DNA of 64,000 nucleotides from Streptomyces sp. T12 (GCF_028736035.1 NZ_CP117866.1:2294001-2358000), one strand, 5' to 3'; shown: positions 53,733-62,691, counted from the stretch's first letter. The notes: generated by a model from the sequence alone, not told the origin. Program-made: numbers and translations.

Positions 53733-55961
53733 ATGCGCCCCCGCACCGCCCGCACGCTCCTGGCCCCGTTGATCCCCCTCCTCGCCCTCCTGCTCGGCCT
53801 GCTGGCCGCACCCCCCAGTACCGCGAACCCCGGAGCACCACCCGTGACACAGCCCGTGCGCCAGGCCAAGTACGCCGGCTACCTCTTCGCCTACTTCACC
53901 GGCGAGGGCACCGCCGACGGCGAGCAGATCCGCTACGCCCTCAGCCGGGGCAACGACGCGCTGCACTGGCGGGAGCTCAACGCCGGCAAGCCGGTCCTCA
54001 CCTCCACGATCGGCGAGAAGGGCCTGCGCGACCCGTTCGTGATCCGCTCCCCCGAGGGCGACAAGTTCTACATGATCGCCACCGACCTGCGGATGTACCG
54101 GAACAGCAGCGGCAGTTGGGACCAGGTCCAGCGGCACGGCAGCAAGTCGATCATGGTCTGGGAGTCCACCGACCTGGTCCACTGGACCGACCAGCGCCTG
54201 GTGAGGGTCTCCCCCGACAACGCGGGCAACACCTGGGCGCCGGAGGCGTACTGGGACGACAGCCTCGGTGAGTTCGTCGTCTTCTGGGCGTCGAAGCTGT
54301 ACGCCGACGACGACCCCGACCACACCGGATCGACGTACAACAAGATGCTGTACGCGACGACGAAGGACTTCCGCACCTTCAGCGCGCCGAAGGTCTGGGA
54401 CGACCCCGGCTACTCAGTCATCGACTCGACCGTGGTGAAGCACAAGGACACCTACTACCGCTACACCAAGGACGAGCGGGACCCCAGCTCCTCCAGCCCC
54501 TGCTCGAAGTTCATCACCGCGGAGAAGTCGACGAGCCTGACGGACACGTCGTACGACTTCGTCGCCGACTGCGTCGGCAGCGGCGCGATGGACCGGGGCG
54601 AGGGCCCGACGGTGTTCAAGTCGAACACCGAGGAGAAGTGGTATCTGTTCATCGACGAGTACGGCGGCCGCGGCTACGTCCCCTTCGAGACCACCGACCT
54701 CGACTCGGGCAAGTGGACCCCGTCCACCGACTACCAGCTGCCCGCCAGCCCCCGGCACGGCACGGTGATACCGGTGACGCAGGCGGAGTACGACCGGCTG
54801 CTGGCCGCGTACCCCGCGAGCCCGGCCTCGGTCGTGGACGCGACCGCGCAGGACCAGAAGGGGTACGCGATCGTCACGCAGAGCGCCGCGAAGGTCGTAC
54901 TCCCCATGCGGCCGGACGCGGACCTGTCCCGCCTCGCCCCGAAGCTGTCGATCGGTGAGGGCGCCACGGTCAGCCCGCGCTCCGGCACCCGGCGCGACTT
55001 CCGCAAGCCGCAGAAGTACACGGTGACCGCCGCCGACGGCACGCAGCGCACCTGGACGGTCGAAGCGGTGCGCACCAACAGTCCCACCCTGCCCGGCCTC
55101 AACGCCGACCCGGACGTGCACTACCTCGACGGCGAGTACTGGATCTACCCGACGACGGACGGCTTCCAGGGCTGGAGCGGGACCCAATTCAAGGCGTACT
55201 CGTCGAAGGACCTGGTCCACTGGAAGGACCACGGGGTCATCCTGGATCTCGGTCCGGACGTCTCCTGGGCCGACAAGTACGCCTGGGCGCCCGCGATCGC
55301 CGAGCGCGACGGCAAGTACTACTTCTACTTCTGCGCCGAGCAGCAGATCGGCGTGGCGGTGGCCGACTCCCCGGCCGGCCCGTTCAAGGATGCGCTGGGC
55401 AAGCCGCTGGTCGCCAAGGGCGGTTCGCTGCAAGGCCAGATGATCGACCCGGCCGTCTTCACGGACGACGACGGGACGTCGTATCTCTACTGGGGCAACG
55501 GGCACGGGTACGTGGTCCCGCTGAACGACGACATGGTGTCGTACGACGCGTCGAAGGTGCAGGACATCACGCCCGACAACTTCCGCGAGGGCTCCTTCGT
55601 GATCAAGCGGAAGGGCACGTACTACTTCATGTGGTCCGAGGACGACACCCGCAGCGAGAACTACCACGTCGCCTACGCGACGGGACCGTCCCCGCTCGGC
55701 CCGTGGACCAAGCGGGGCACGATCCTGCAGAAGCGTCCCGAGTACGGGATCCTCGGCACCGGCCACCACTCGGTGGTCAACGCCCCCGGCACCGACGACT
55801 GGTACGTCGTCTACCACCGGTTCGCCCTGAACGGCCCCGGAAGGCCGGGCGGCGACGGCATGCACCGCGAGACGACCGTCGACCGGATGCGGTTCGCGGC
55901 CGACGGCACGATCGAGCCGGTGGTGCCGACGCTGGAGGGGATCAGGCCCGTACGGCGGTGA
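53733..55961 (+). CDS. Secreted double-domain GH43 arabinanase/beta-xylosidase
   Basis: A 742 aa exported enzyme with a signal peptide (residues about 1-32) and two five-bladed GH43 domains. Domain 1 (about 45-350) has the triad D100 (LRDPFVIR), D231 (SVIDSTVV) and E290 (RGEGPTVF). Domain 2 (about 455-735) has D459/D461 (LNADPDVHYLDGEYW), D572 (IDPAVF) and E619 (FREGSFVIK). A small beta domain (about 365-450) joins them. GH43 enzymes release arabinose or xylose from side chains of arabinan, rhamnogalacturonan or xylan. ATG 53733 follows AGGA. It is divergent from PL9. Confidence 0.88.
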   Translation: MRPRTARTLLAPLIPLLALLLGLLAAPPSTANPGAPPVTQPVRQAKYAGYLFAYFTGEGTADGEQIRYALSRGNDALHWRELNAGKPVLTSTIGEKGLRDPFVIRSPEGDKFYMIATDLRMYRNSSGSWDQVQRHGSKSIMVWESTDLVHWTDQRLVRVSPDNAGNTWAPEAYWDDSLGEFVVFWASKLYADDDPDHTGSTYNKMLYATTKDFRTFSAPKVWDDPGYSVIDSTVVKHKDTYYRYTKDERDPSSSSPCSKFITAEKSTSLTDTSYDFVADCVGSGAMDRGEGPTVFKSNTEEKWYLFIDEYGGRGYVPFETTDLDSGKWTPSTDYQLPASPRHGTVIPVTQAEYDRLLAAYPASPASVVDATAQDQKGYAIVTQSAAKVVLPMRPDADLSRLAPKLSIGEGATVSPRSGTRRDFRKPQKYTVTAADGTQRTWTVEAVRTNSPTLPGLNADPDVHYLDGEYWIYPTTDGFQGWSGTQFKAYSSKDLVHWKDHGVILDLGPDVSWADKYAWAPAIAERDGKYYFYFCAEQQIGVAVADSPAGPFKDALGKPLVAKGGSLQGQMIDPAVFTDDDGTSYLYWGNGHGYVVPLNDDMVSYDASKVQDITPDNFREGSFVIKRKGTYYFMWSEDDTRSENYHVAYATGPSPLGPWTKRGTILQKRPEYGILGTGHHSVVNAPGTDDWYVVYHRFALNGPGRPGGDGMHRETTVDRMRFAADGTIEPVVPTLEGIRPVRR

Positions 55962-55964
55962 GGC

Positions 55965-56762
55965 TCAGCTGACGAAGTACGTCGGGTTCGGCAGCTTGTA
56001 CGTCTCGTCCGCGTAGCCGCCTTCGAGGTCGCTGTACTGGTCGCCGAAGTTGGCGATGATCTCGTAGCCGAGGTCGTCCTCGATGTGCTGCCGGGTGCCG
56101 GACTTGTACTGCACGGTCGTGCAGTTCCAGGTGCCCGGCGTGGCGCACTCGGCGAGGTAGGCCGGCGGGTTCGCCTTGTCCTTGAGGAACATGTGGTCGG
56201 CGTCGAGGTTCACCTCGGCGCCGATCTTCTTCAGGTTCTCGACGGCGGCGGACCGCTGCGCCTCGCTCAGGCCCGAGTTGTAGAAGACCTCGACGCCCTT
56301 GGACTCGGCGTACCGGACCAGCTCCGGGCTGCCGAAGACGGCCGGGCGGTCCGCCTTGTTGACGTACTCGGCCCAAGTGGCGCTGTTGTACGTGTAGTTG
56401 GTCTTCTTCTCGTAGTCGAGGCTGAGCAGCAGCGTGTCGTCGATGTCGAAGACGACGGCCGGCTTCTCGCCCTTGTGCAGCGCCTTGCGGGCCGCCTTGT
56501 CGATGTACTTCCGGGCGGCCTTGTCGATGCGCGCCAGGTCCTTGGCGTAGGGGCTGTCCTTGGACGCCTGGTAGACGCCGTTCGCGTCGGGCGTGGTGCC
56601 GTAGTAGGTGTCTATGTCCTTGACCAGCAGCCCTATGTTGTAGGGCTCGTGGGTGCTGTTCGCGGTCGACTGGCCGGCCGTGGCGGCGCCGGCGCCGTAC
56701 AGGGCGGCACCGGCGACGGCACAGGCGGCGGTGACGGCCGCGATACGCAGTGGTTTATGCAT
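55965..56762 (-). CDS. Secreted HAD-superfamily acid phosphatase
   Basis: A 265 aa exported phosphatase (signal peptide about residues 1-30, RIAAVTAACAVAGAALYGAGAATA) of the class B acid phosphatase / HAD IIIB group. Catalytic features are FDIDDTLLLSLDY (motif I, DxDxT), VFYNSGLSEAQR (motif II), a later lysine, and IIANFGDQYSDLEGG (motif III). In plain HAD motif II the usual serine or threonine is present. ATG 56762 and 56792 are both possible; neither has a good ribosome site. It is the last gene on the - strand of the pectin island. A role in recovering phosphate is more likely than pectin cleavage. Confidence 0.87.
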   Translation of the reverse strand: MHKPLRIAAVTAACAVAGAALYGAGAATAGQSTANSTHEPYNIGLLVKDIDTYYGTTPDANGVYQASKDSPYAKDLARIDKAARKYIDKAARKALHKGEKPAVVFDIDDTLLLSLDYEKKTNYTYNSATWAEYVNKADRPAVFGSPELVRYAESKGVEVFYNSGLSEAQRSAAVENLKKIGAEVNLDADHMFLKDKANPPAYLAECATPGTWNCTTVQYKSGTRQHIEDDLGYEIIANFGDQYSDLEGGYADETYKLPNPTYFVS

Positions 56763-56794
56763 GACAAAGATTTCTACGCGCGTCACCCGCATGA

Positions 56795-56849
56795 GCGCGA
56801 GACCCGTTGCCCGATCTTTACCTGTCTCACGGACGAACGGGTCTCGCGC
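56795..56849. terminator. 14-bp inverted repeat between PL9 (copy 2) and the phosphatase
   Basis: GCGCGAGACCCGTT (56795-56808) and AACGGGTCTCGCGC (56836-56849) are perfect complements around a 27-base loop, 13 bases after the PL9 stop. This could be a terminator or an operator for the phosphatase gene. Confidence 0.5.
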
Positions 56850-56862
56850 TTCCCCGGGCAGG

Positions 56863-57975
56863 TCAGTCCATCGTCGCCCCGATGGTCGTGCTGCCCGTGG
56901 TCAGGAAGGTCGTCACCGGCAGCGAGCCGTTGGACTGCCGGGCGTTGTAGGTGGTCGAGGCGTCGGTGGAGCGGAAGGCCGGTGTCGAGATGCCGGAGTC
57001 CCAGTTGTTGCCGGCCGAGACCACCGACGAGCCCTTGTTCACCTGGCCGCCGCCGTTGCTCACGGCGAGGTTCTTGCCGAGCCGGGCCGCGCCGGTGGCG
57101 AAGTAGTAGCCCCACTTGGCGTTGGCGTAGGCGGTGGTGCGGTTGATGACGATCGCGCCCTTGTTGCTGTTCTCGGTGAAGCCGTTGCCGGCGTTGTCCC
57201 AGGCGGCGGAGTTGTTGATGACGTGGGCCACGGTCTCGCCGTCGCCGCCCAGCTTGTAGCCGTTGCCGTCGCCCGCGAAGGCGGAGTCGGACCAGCGGTT
57301 CTTGCCGTTGCCGAAGGCCCACGTGTGCTCGACGGTGACCGGGGAGGAGAAGGACCAGAAGTCCAGACCGTCGTCCGAGTTGTTGTAGAGGCGGGCGCCG
57401 GTGATCAGGTTCCCGGTGCCGGAGCCGAACTTCACGGCGATGCCGTCGGCGTTCTCGCCGTGATTGGCGGCGTCGTAGTGGCCGTAGGAGTCGATGTTCC
57501 TGACCGTGTTGTTGACGGTCCCGTCGCCGGTGAGCGTGAAGCCGGAGTCGCCGCCGTTGATGGTCTTGATGTTGTTCCAGTTGGTCCCGGTGCAGGACTG
57601 GCAGACGACCGCGCTGTCCGGGGAGTTCTGGAAGGTGATGTTGGAGACGTTCCAGTAGTCGGCGGTCAGCTTGAAGATCCAGGAGCCGGAGGGCAGCGAC
57701 GACCCGGCGATCTTGACGGTCTCCGAGCCGTACGCGGTGAGTGTGATCGGCGAGGAGGAGGTGCCGTTGGCCGTGGACTGGAGCGTGGCCGTCGGGTAGT
57801 ACGTGCCGCCGCGGACCTGGATGACGGTGCCGGCGGTGGCGTTCTTGATGGCGTTGGACAGGTCGGTGGAGTTGCTGACGACCACGGTCGCGGCCTGGGC
57901 CTGGGTGGGGAGGACGGCCAGGCCGGCGCCCAGGGTGAGGGCCGCTGTGGCGGCGAGTGCGGTACGACGAGACAT
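56863..57975 (-). CDS. Secreted pectate lyase, PL9 family (copy 2)
   Basis: A 370 aa exported beta-helix protein with a twin-arginine-like signal (MSRRTALAATAALTLGAG) cleaved near QAQAAT. It carries the same PL9 residues with the same spacing as copy 1: D177, D201, D202, D205 and base K241. It differs from copy 1 most in a central loop that adds two cysteines (AVVCQSCTG, about 123-128), probably a disulfide. The gene follows the alpha/beta-hydrolase in the pectin operon, with a 12-bp tandem repeat in the gap (57992-58015). Confidence 0.9.
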   Translation of the reverse strand: MSRRTALAATAALTLGAGLAVLPTQAQAATVVVSNSTDLSNAIKNATAGTVIQVRGGTYYPTATLQSTANGTSSSPITLTAYGSETVKIAGSSLPSGSWIFKLTADYWNVSNITFQNSPDSAVVCQSCTGTNWNNIKTINGGDSGFTLTGDGTVNNTVRNIDSYGHYDAANHGENADGIAVKFGSGTGNLITGARLYNNSDDGLDFWSFSSPVTVEHTWAFGNGKNRWSDSAFAGDGNGYKLGGDGETVAHVINNSAAWDNAGNGFTENSNKGAIVINRTTAYANAKWGYYFATGAARLGKNLAVSNGGGQVNKGSSVVSAGNNWDSGISTPAFRSTDASTTYNARQSNGSLPVTTFLTTGSTTIGATMD

Positions 57976-57991
57976 GGAGAGCGGGTCCCTT

Positions 57992-58015
57992 CTCGTGCGG
58001 GTGCTCGTGCGGGTG
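57992..58015. repeat. Two tandem 12-bp repeats between hydrolase and PL9
   Basis: CTCGTGCGGGTG is repeated exactly at 57992-58003 and 58004-58015. It sits 17-40 bases before the PL9 ATG in the leader of the - strand message. Confidence 0.7.
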
Positions 58016-58025
58016 GGGGGATGGT

Positions 58026-59183
58026 TCACGTGCACAGGACGGTGTCGAGCCATGCGAAGACCTCGTCCTGCATGCGGTCGACGAAGACATGGCCGAGGTC
58101 GGGCCAGGTCTTCAGGTGCAACCGCTCCTCGGCGTGGCGGGAGCGCCAGACGGCGCGCAGCTTGTCGTACGCCACGCGGACGCCGTCGGCGGGGAACAGC
58201 GGGTCGAGCCCGCCGTCGAAGAAGAGCATCGGCCTGGGTGCGGCGATGCTCGCCACGTCGGGGAAGTCGAGGAACCGGGGAAGCCCGGGGTGGAGCATGT
58301 AGTACGAGGACTGCCCGCGCAGGGTGTTGTTGCCGGGCACCATCATTTCCTTCAGGCCGGTCATCCAGCAGACGGCGGCGGTGGCCGTGACCGCGTCGGT
58401 CAGCGCGGCGGTCTGCCAGGCGCGGTAGGCGCCCATCGAGAACCCGACGGCCGCGACCCGGCGTGCGTCCACCCGGTCGAGGTCCGCCAGGAATTCGGCG
58501 GCTCGGGCGTCTTCGCGGGCCATGAGTCCGGCGAGTGAGGAGCCGAGGTGGTAGAGGTTGGAGGCCAGGGCCTGCTGCTCGGCGTAGGCGAGGGGCCCGC
58601 GGTCGCCCCAGCCGAGGGCGTCCGCGCACAGGACGACATAGCCGCGCCGGGCGAGCTCGTCGCCGACGAACCGCCCGCTGAAGTACCGGTCCGCCCAGGC
58701 CTGCGCGGAGGCGAGCCGGGTGTCGTCGTACCAGGGCCGGACGAGCTTCTCCTTGCCGATGTCGAACCTGGCCCCGTGGTCGTGGAGCAGGAGGACGGCG
58801 GGGAAGGGCCCGGGTCCCTGCGGGGTGAGGAGGGCAGCGCGGACGCGTTCGTGGCGACTGAGGGAGAGGGTGACCAACTCCCTTGTGTATCCGTCGCCTT
58901 GAGGGCCTGCGGTGAACTGCGGTGCGTACGGCGTGCCGTCCTGGCGGTCGACGAGGAGGTGCTCCTCGACCTTGGCGCGGGCGGCGCGCCGCCAGGCCCG
59001 GAAGTCGCGGATCGGTGAGGTGCCCCAGGCGAGCGGGAAGTTCAGCTCGGCCTTGAGGGCCTGGTGGAAGTCGGGGAGGTTACCGCCGACGAGGTCGGCC
59101 GCCTCGGCATTCCCGGTTCCCGCCGCGAGGGCCACGGCGGCGGCTCCGGTCACGAACGTCCGGCGTCCCATCGCGTCAGGCAT
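58026..59183 (-). CDS. Secreted alpha/beta-hydrolase, possible pectin acetylesterase
   Basis: A 385 aa exported serine hydrolase with a Tat-like signal (GRRTFVTGAAAVALAAG). The nucleophile elbow is GFSMG, the acid aspartate is probably in LFFDGGLDPLFP, and the last histidine is in PDLGHVFVDR. It resembles dienelactone hydrolase / acyl-xylan-esterase-like proteins. It overlaps the PL1 gene by eight bases and precedes PL9. That context suggests it removes acetyl or similar groups from pectin; the reaction is inferred. Confidence 0.78.
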   Translation of the reverse strand: MPDAMGRRTFVTGAAAVALAAGTGNAEAADLVGGNLPDFHQALKAELNFPLAWGTSPIRDFRAWRRAARAKVEEHLLVDRQDGTPYAPQFTAGPQGDGYTRELVTLSLSRHERVRAALLTPQGPGPFPAVLLLHDHGARFDIGKEKLVRPWYDDTRLASAQAWADRYFSGRFVGDELARRGYVVLCADALGWGDRGPLAYAEQQALASNLYHLGSSLAGLMAREDARAAEFLADLDRVDARRVAAVGFSMGAYRAWQTAALTDAVTATAAVCWMTGLKEMMVPGNNTLRGQSSYYMLHPGLPRFLDFPDVASIAAPRPMLFFDGGLDPLFPADGVRVAYDKLRAVWRSRHAEERLHLKTWPDLGHVFVDRMQDEVFAWLDTVLCT

Positions 59184-60444
59184 GCGGCCTCCCCGCGCCG
59201 GCCTGGGTCAGGACGTAGTGCTCGACCGCCGCCCGGGACATCAGCGGCCGGTACGCGTACACGTCGCCCGGGTGCCAGCCGACGTCGTCGGTGAGCCCGA
59301 GGCCGCCGGCCACCGCGTTCAGCCGGGCCGGGCGGCCGTTGAACCAGGAGCCGGTGTCGTGGAAGTGCTCGCCTCCGTAGGCGGCGACGGCGAGGGACGG
59401 CTCACCCCGCGGGTAGCTGAAGACATTGCGCTCCGAGAAGATCGCGGACTCCACCCCGACACCGAGCGCGTAGAGGGTGTCCGTGGCCCTCCCCCGGTAC
59501 ACGTTGTTGACGACGTGCACCTGCCCGAAGCGGACGCGGGGCCCGCGCTGCACGATGTCGGTGAACAGGTTCCGCGCGAAGGTCACCTTGAGGTGTCCGC
59601 GGTCGCGGTCGCCGCGTCCGTCGCCCGAACCGATGAGGAGCGCCTTGTCGTGGTCGTCGAAGCGGCTGTCGGAGACGGTGACGAAGTCGGAGCCGTCCTC
59701 GATGTCCAGCAGCCCGTCGTGCCGCTGCACGTGCTCGCCGTGGAAGCCGAGCGGCGCCTCGCGGTCCGGGAAGCGGCCGTCGGTGAAGGTGCAGTGGTCG
59801 ATCCAGAGGTGCTTGCCGGTGATGACGGTCAGCGCGTCGAAGCGGGCGTTCCAGTTGCCCTGTGCGCCGTCGTCCGGCGACCAGCTGGTGAAGTGGTCGA
59901 CGGGGGCTTCGAGATGCAGGTTCCGCACGACGATGTTCGTGCCGGTGTTGACGGTCAGGAAGACCCCGAGGAGCCGGGCGTCGTCGCCGGCCCCGACGAG
60001 CGTGGTGTTGCTCGGCACGGTCAGCTGGATCTGCGCCTTCTCCTTGTTCGACCCGGTCTGGCGGAGCTGACGCTGCTGCTTGCAGTAGTCGTAGCGGGTG
60101 TCGGACCACTCGGCCCCGTCCTCACCGAAGCAGGACATGTACTTGGCGAGGTCGTATCCGGGCGCGTAGTCCTGCTCGCCGAGCAGCGAACCGTCGGCCG
60201 CCTCATGGCCACTGACGTCGCCGACGACCCGGATCACCTTGGGCGCACCGGGGTCGCCGTGGTTGCCGAGGGCCTCCTTGAGCTCGGCGCGGGTGTGCAC
60301 CGTCCAGGTGGTGCCGCCCGCCCCGCCGGTGGTGCCGGGGCCGGTGGCGGCCCAGCCGACGGGGCCGCGCTGTTCGGCGGCGACGGCCCCGGGCGCCCAG
60401 AGCAGGCACGCACCGGCGAGAAGGACGGCGGCGGCCCTACGCAC
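59176..60444 (-). CDS. Secreted pectate lyase, PL1 family (copy 1)
   Basis: A 422 aa exported beta-helix lyase with a signal peptide ending near GAVAAE. PL1 signatures are HLWIDHCTFTDGRF (WxDH), DGLLDIEDGSDFVTVSDSRF, and the catalytic arginine region VQRGPRVRFGQVHVVNN. It needs calcium in this family. The GTG start overlaps the pectin methylesterase stop by eight bases; its own stop overlaps the hydrolase start. The substrate is polygalacturonate after demethylation by the neighbouring CE8 enzymes. Confidence 0.92.
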   Translation of the reverse strand: MRRAAAVLLAGACLLWAPGAVAAEQRGPVGWAATGPGTTGGAGGTTWTVHTRAELKEALGNHGDPGAPKVIRVVGDVSGHEAADGSLLGEQDYAPGYDLAKYMSCFGEDGAEWSDTRYDYCKQQRQLRQTGSNKEKAQIQLTVPSNTTLVGAGDDARLLGVFLTVNTGTNIVVRNLHLEAPVDHFTSWSPDDGAQGNWNARFDALTVITGKHLWIDHCTFTDGRFPDREAPLGFHGEHVQRHDGLLDIEDGSDFVTVSDSRFDDHDKALLIGSGDGRGDRDRGHLKVTFARNLFTDIVQRGPRVRFGQVHVVNNVYRGRATDTLYALGVGVESAIFSERNVFSYPRGEPSLAVAAYGGEHFHDTGSWFNGRPARLNAVAGGLGLTDDVGWHPGDVYAYRPLMSRAAVEHYVLTQAGAGRPHA

Positions 60445-61462
60445 CGGGCCGCCAGTCGCCGAGATACGTCCGCTTGGTGTGCGCCTCGGCTTCCGCCGCG
60501 GTCAGTTGAGGCCGGTTCTCCGGAATCGAGATGACAGCGCCCGGCCCGGAGTTGCGGTACTCCCGGAACCGCATGGTCTGCCAGGGATACTGCTCCCGCA
60601 TGTTGGTGTAGGGCGCGACGGGATCGATGCCGGGCCCGATCCGGGTGTCCCGCACGACGAGGGACGGCCAGGCGGTCGTCTCGTACGTCGGCACCCACGG
60701 CCGGGCCAGCTTGTACGCCGCGTCCTGGGCACCGGAGGTGATGCGGGAGCGGACGGCGAGGATGCCGCGGGGGTTGGCGCGGGCGGTGGACGGGGCGAAG
60801 ACCATGCCCTTGGGGGTGAAGTCGACGTCCCGCTGCAGCGTGTGGAAGTGGCACTCCTCGAAGACGGCGGTCGCCCGGCCGAAGACGAAATCGACGTCGC
60901 CCTCGATGTAGCAACGGTGGAAATACTGCCGGTCGAAGGCGGTCAGCGCGCTCGTCTCGACGAACAGCGTGTCCTGGTGGGCCAGCAGCCGGACGTTCTC
61001 GAAGTGGGTGCGGTCGCCGTACGTGTACGCCGCCACCGCCTGGGTGCCGGTGATGTCGGGGTGGTCGGCGCGCAGCCAGTCGTTGGCGAGGGTCAGGTCG
61101 CGGACGGTGAGGCCGGGGGCGGCCGAGGTGAAGGTGGCGGAGCCCGCGGTGCCGTACGTTCCCGAGCCGTCGGGCTTCTGCGTGCCGTTCGCGTTGTTGT
61201 AGACGATGACGGCGTCGCGCGGGTCGCAGGAGGCACCGCGCAGGGTCAACTCCGCCTTGTCGGCCGGCACATCGACGACCTCGCGGTACGTCCCCGGGTG
61301 CACGACGATCGTCCAGCCGGGCCCGTCCACCGCGTCCACGGCCGCCTGGACGGAGTCGCCGGGGCGCACGTGCAGGACACGGCGGGGCCCGGCGGCGAGG
61401 GCAGGGGTGGCCCCGGCGGCGACCAGGCCCATTCCGGCCGCGAGAAGAGTGCGCCTGCGCAT
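60437..61462 (-). CDS. Secreted pectin methylesterase, CE8 family (copy 1)
   Basis: A 341 aa pectinesterase that removes methyl groups from homogalacturonan. It has a Tat-like signal (MRRRTLLAAGMGLVAAGAT), the CE8 motifs LAHQDTLFVETS and IEGDVDFVFGRATAVFEEC, which contain the two catalytic aspartates, and LARPWVPTY (arginine pocket). The TGAGATG junction (61460-61466) joins it to the preceding CE8 gene with one base between, so the two are translated together. Similar, but shorter, than copy 2. Confidence 0.93.
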   Translation of the reverse strand: MRRRTLLAAGMGLVAAGATPALAAGPRRVLHVRPGDSVQAAVDAVDGPGWTIVVHPGTYREVVDVPADKAELTLRGASCDPRDAVIVYNNANGTQKPDGSGTYGTAGSATFTSAAPGLTVRDLTLANDWLRADHPDITGTQAVAAYTYGDRTHFENVRLLAHQDTLFVETSALTAFDRQYFHRCYIEGDVDFVFGRATAVFEECHFHTLQRDVDFTPKGMVFAPSTARANPRGILAVRSRITSGAQDAAYKLARPWVPTYETTAWPSLVVRDTRIGPGIDPVAPYTNMREQYPWQTMRFREYRNSGPGAVISIPENRPQLTAAEAEAHTKRTYLGDWRPGA

Positions 61463-61463
61463 C

Positions 61464-62597
61464 TCAGCACGCCTCCTTCCACGGCTGCCAGTCGCCGAGG
61501 TAGGCCGCGCGGGTCGCCGACTCGGCCTGTTCGTCGGTGAGTTGGGGCCGGTTCTCGGGGACGGTGATGACTGAGCCGGGGCCGGTGTTGCGGTACTCGG
61601 CGAAGCGCTGGCTCTGCCAGGGGAAGGCGTCGGACATGTTGGTGTAGGGCGCGACCGCGTCGATGCCGGCCCCGAGGTGGGTGTCCCGGACGACGAGGGA
61701 CGGGCGGGCGGTGGTGTCGGAGCTGGGCACCCAGGGGCGGGCCAGCTTGTAGGAGGCGTCCGGGGCCTCGCTGGTGACACGGCTCCTGGTCACCAGGTAC
61801 CCGAGCGGGTTGGCGCCCGCCGTCGAGGGCGCGAAGACGAAGCCGTACGGAGCCGACGTCAGGTCGGTCCGGTTCAGGGTCCGGAAGTGGCAGTGCTCGT
61901 ACACCGCGGTGGCCCGCCCGAAGACGAAGTCGACGTCGCCCTCGACATAGCAGTGCGAGAAGTACTGGCGGGCGAAGACGGCCAGGGCCATCGAGTCGGC
62001 GTACAGGGTGTCCTGGTGGCCGAGGAACCGGCAGTGGTGGAACGCGGACCGGTCGCCCTGCACCTTGATGGCGACCGCCTGGGTGCCGGAGATCTCGGGG
62101 TGATCGGCGCGCAGCCAGTCGTTGGCGAAGGTGATGTGGCGGGCCGTGAATCCCGCGGCCTGCACGGTGGTGGTGGCGGATCCGGTGGTGCCGTAGGTTC
62201 CGCCGCCCGGCTTGGGGGTACCGGCGGCGTTGTCGTAGACGATGACGACGTCACGCGGGTCGTCGCCGGCGCCGAGCCAGGTCATCTCCGTGCGGGTCAC
62301 GTCGACGGCGACGGTCTCCCGGTACGTCCCCGGGGCGATGACCAGCGTCCAGCCGCTGCCGGTCGTGGCGGTCACGGCGGCTCGGACGGAGGTGAAGTCG
62401 CCCTGGCCGGACGCGTCGACGTACAGGGTCTGTGCGGTCAGGCGGGCGGCCGGTGAACCGTACCGGCCGAAGGGGTGCGGTCGGGCGCCGACGGCTCGGG
62501 CGGGGACCGACGCGAGCGCGAGGGCGGTGCCGGCTCCGGCGCTCGCCAGCAGGAACCCCCGTCTGGACAGGGGGAGTTGGCGGTGGGGCGAGGGCAT
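61464..62597 (-). CDS. Secreted pectin methylesterase, CE8 family (copy 2)
   Basis: A 377 aa pectinesterase with a twin-arginine signal (SRRGFLLASAGAGTALALA). CE8 motifs are GTQAVAIKVQGDRSAF, LGHQDTLYADS, VEGDVDFVFGRATAVYEHC and LARPWVPSS. It is closely related to copy 1, with the same middle and C-terminal patterns (ADHPEISGTQAV, ENRPQLT), so the pair probably arose by tandem duplication. It is the second gene of the apparent operon, after the PL1 gene at the right edge. A hairpin (62667-62691) lies just upstream. Confidence 0.93.
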   Translation of the reverse strand: MPSPHRQLPLSRRGFLLASAGAGTALALASVPARAVGARPHPFGRYGSPAARLTAQTLYVDASGQGDFTSVRAAVTATTGSGWTLVIAPGTYRETVAVDVTRTEMTWLGAGDDPRDVVIVYDNAAGTPKPGGGTYGTTGSATTTVQAAGFTARHITFANDWLRADHPEISGTQAVAIKVQGDRSAFHHCRFLGHQDTLYADSMALAVFARQYFSHCYVEGDVDFVFGRATAVYEHCHFRTLNRTDLTSAPYGFVFAPSTAGANPLGYLVTRSRVTSEAPDASYKLARPWVPSSDTTARPSLVVRDTHLGAGIDAVAPYTNMSDAFPWQSQRFAEYRNTGPGSVITVPENRPQLTDEQAESATRAAYLGDWQPWKEAC

Positions 62598-62666
62598 GCG
62601 GGTGCTCCTTCGCGGTGCGGCTCTTCGGGGATGTTGCGGGGGACTACCTCGCCGTGGGGGGTGGTG

Positions 62667-62691
62667 GGGCCGGGGCGGCGTGCCCCGGCCC
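62667..62691. terminator. 10-bp hairpin after the PL1 gene at the right edge
   Basis: GGGCCGGGGC (62667-62676) and GCCCCGGCCC (62682-62691) are perfect arms with a 5-base loop, 17 bases after the PL1 stop. It may end or reduce transcription before the CE8 gene. Confidence 0.6.

Noticed and set aside
53733..55961. Two separate GH43 genes fused by an error
   Set aside because: The linker between the domains is a coherent beta domain without stop or ribosome site, and only the first half has a signal peptide.
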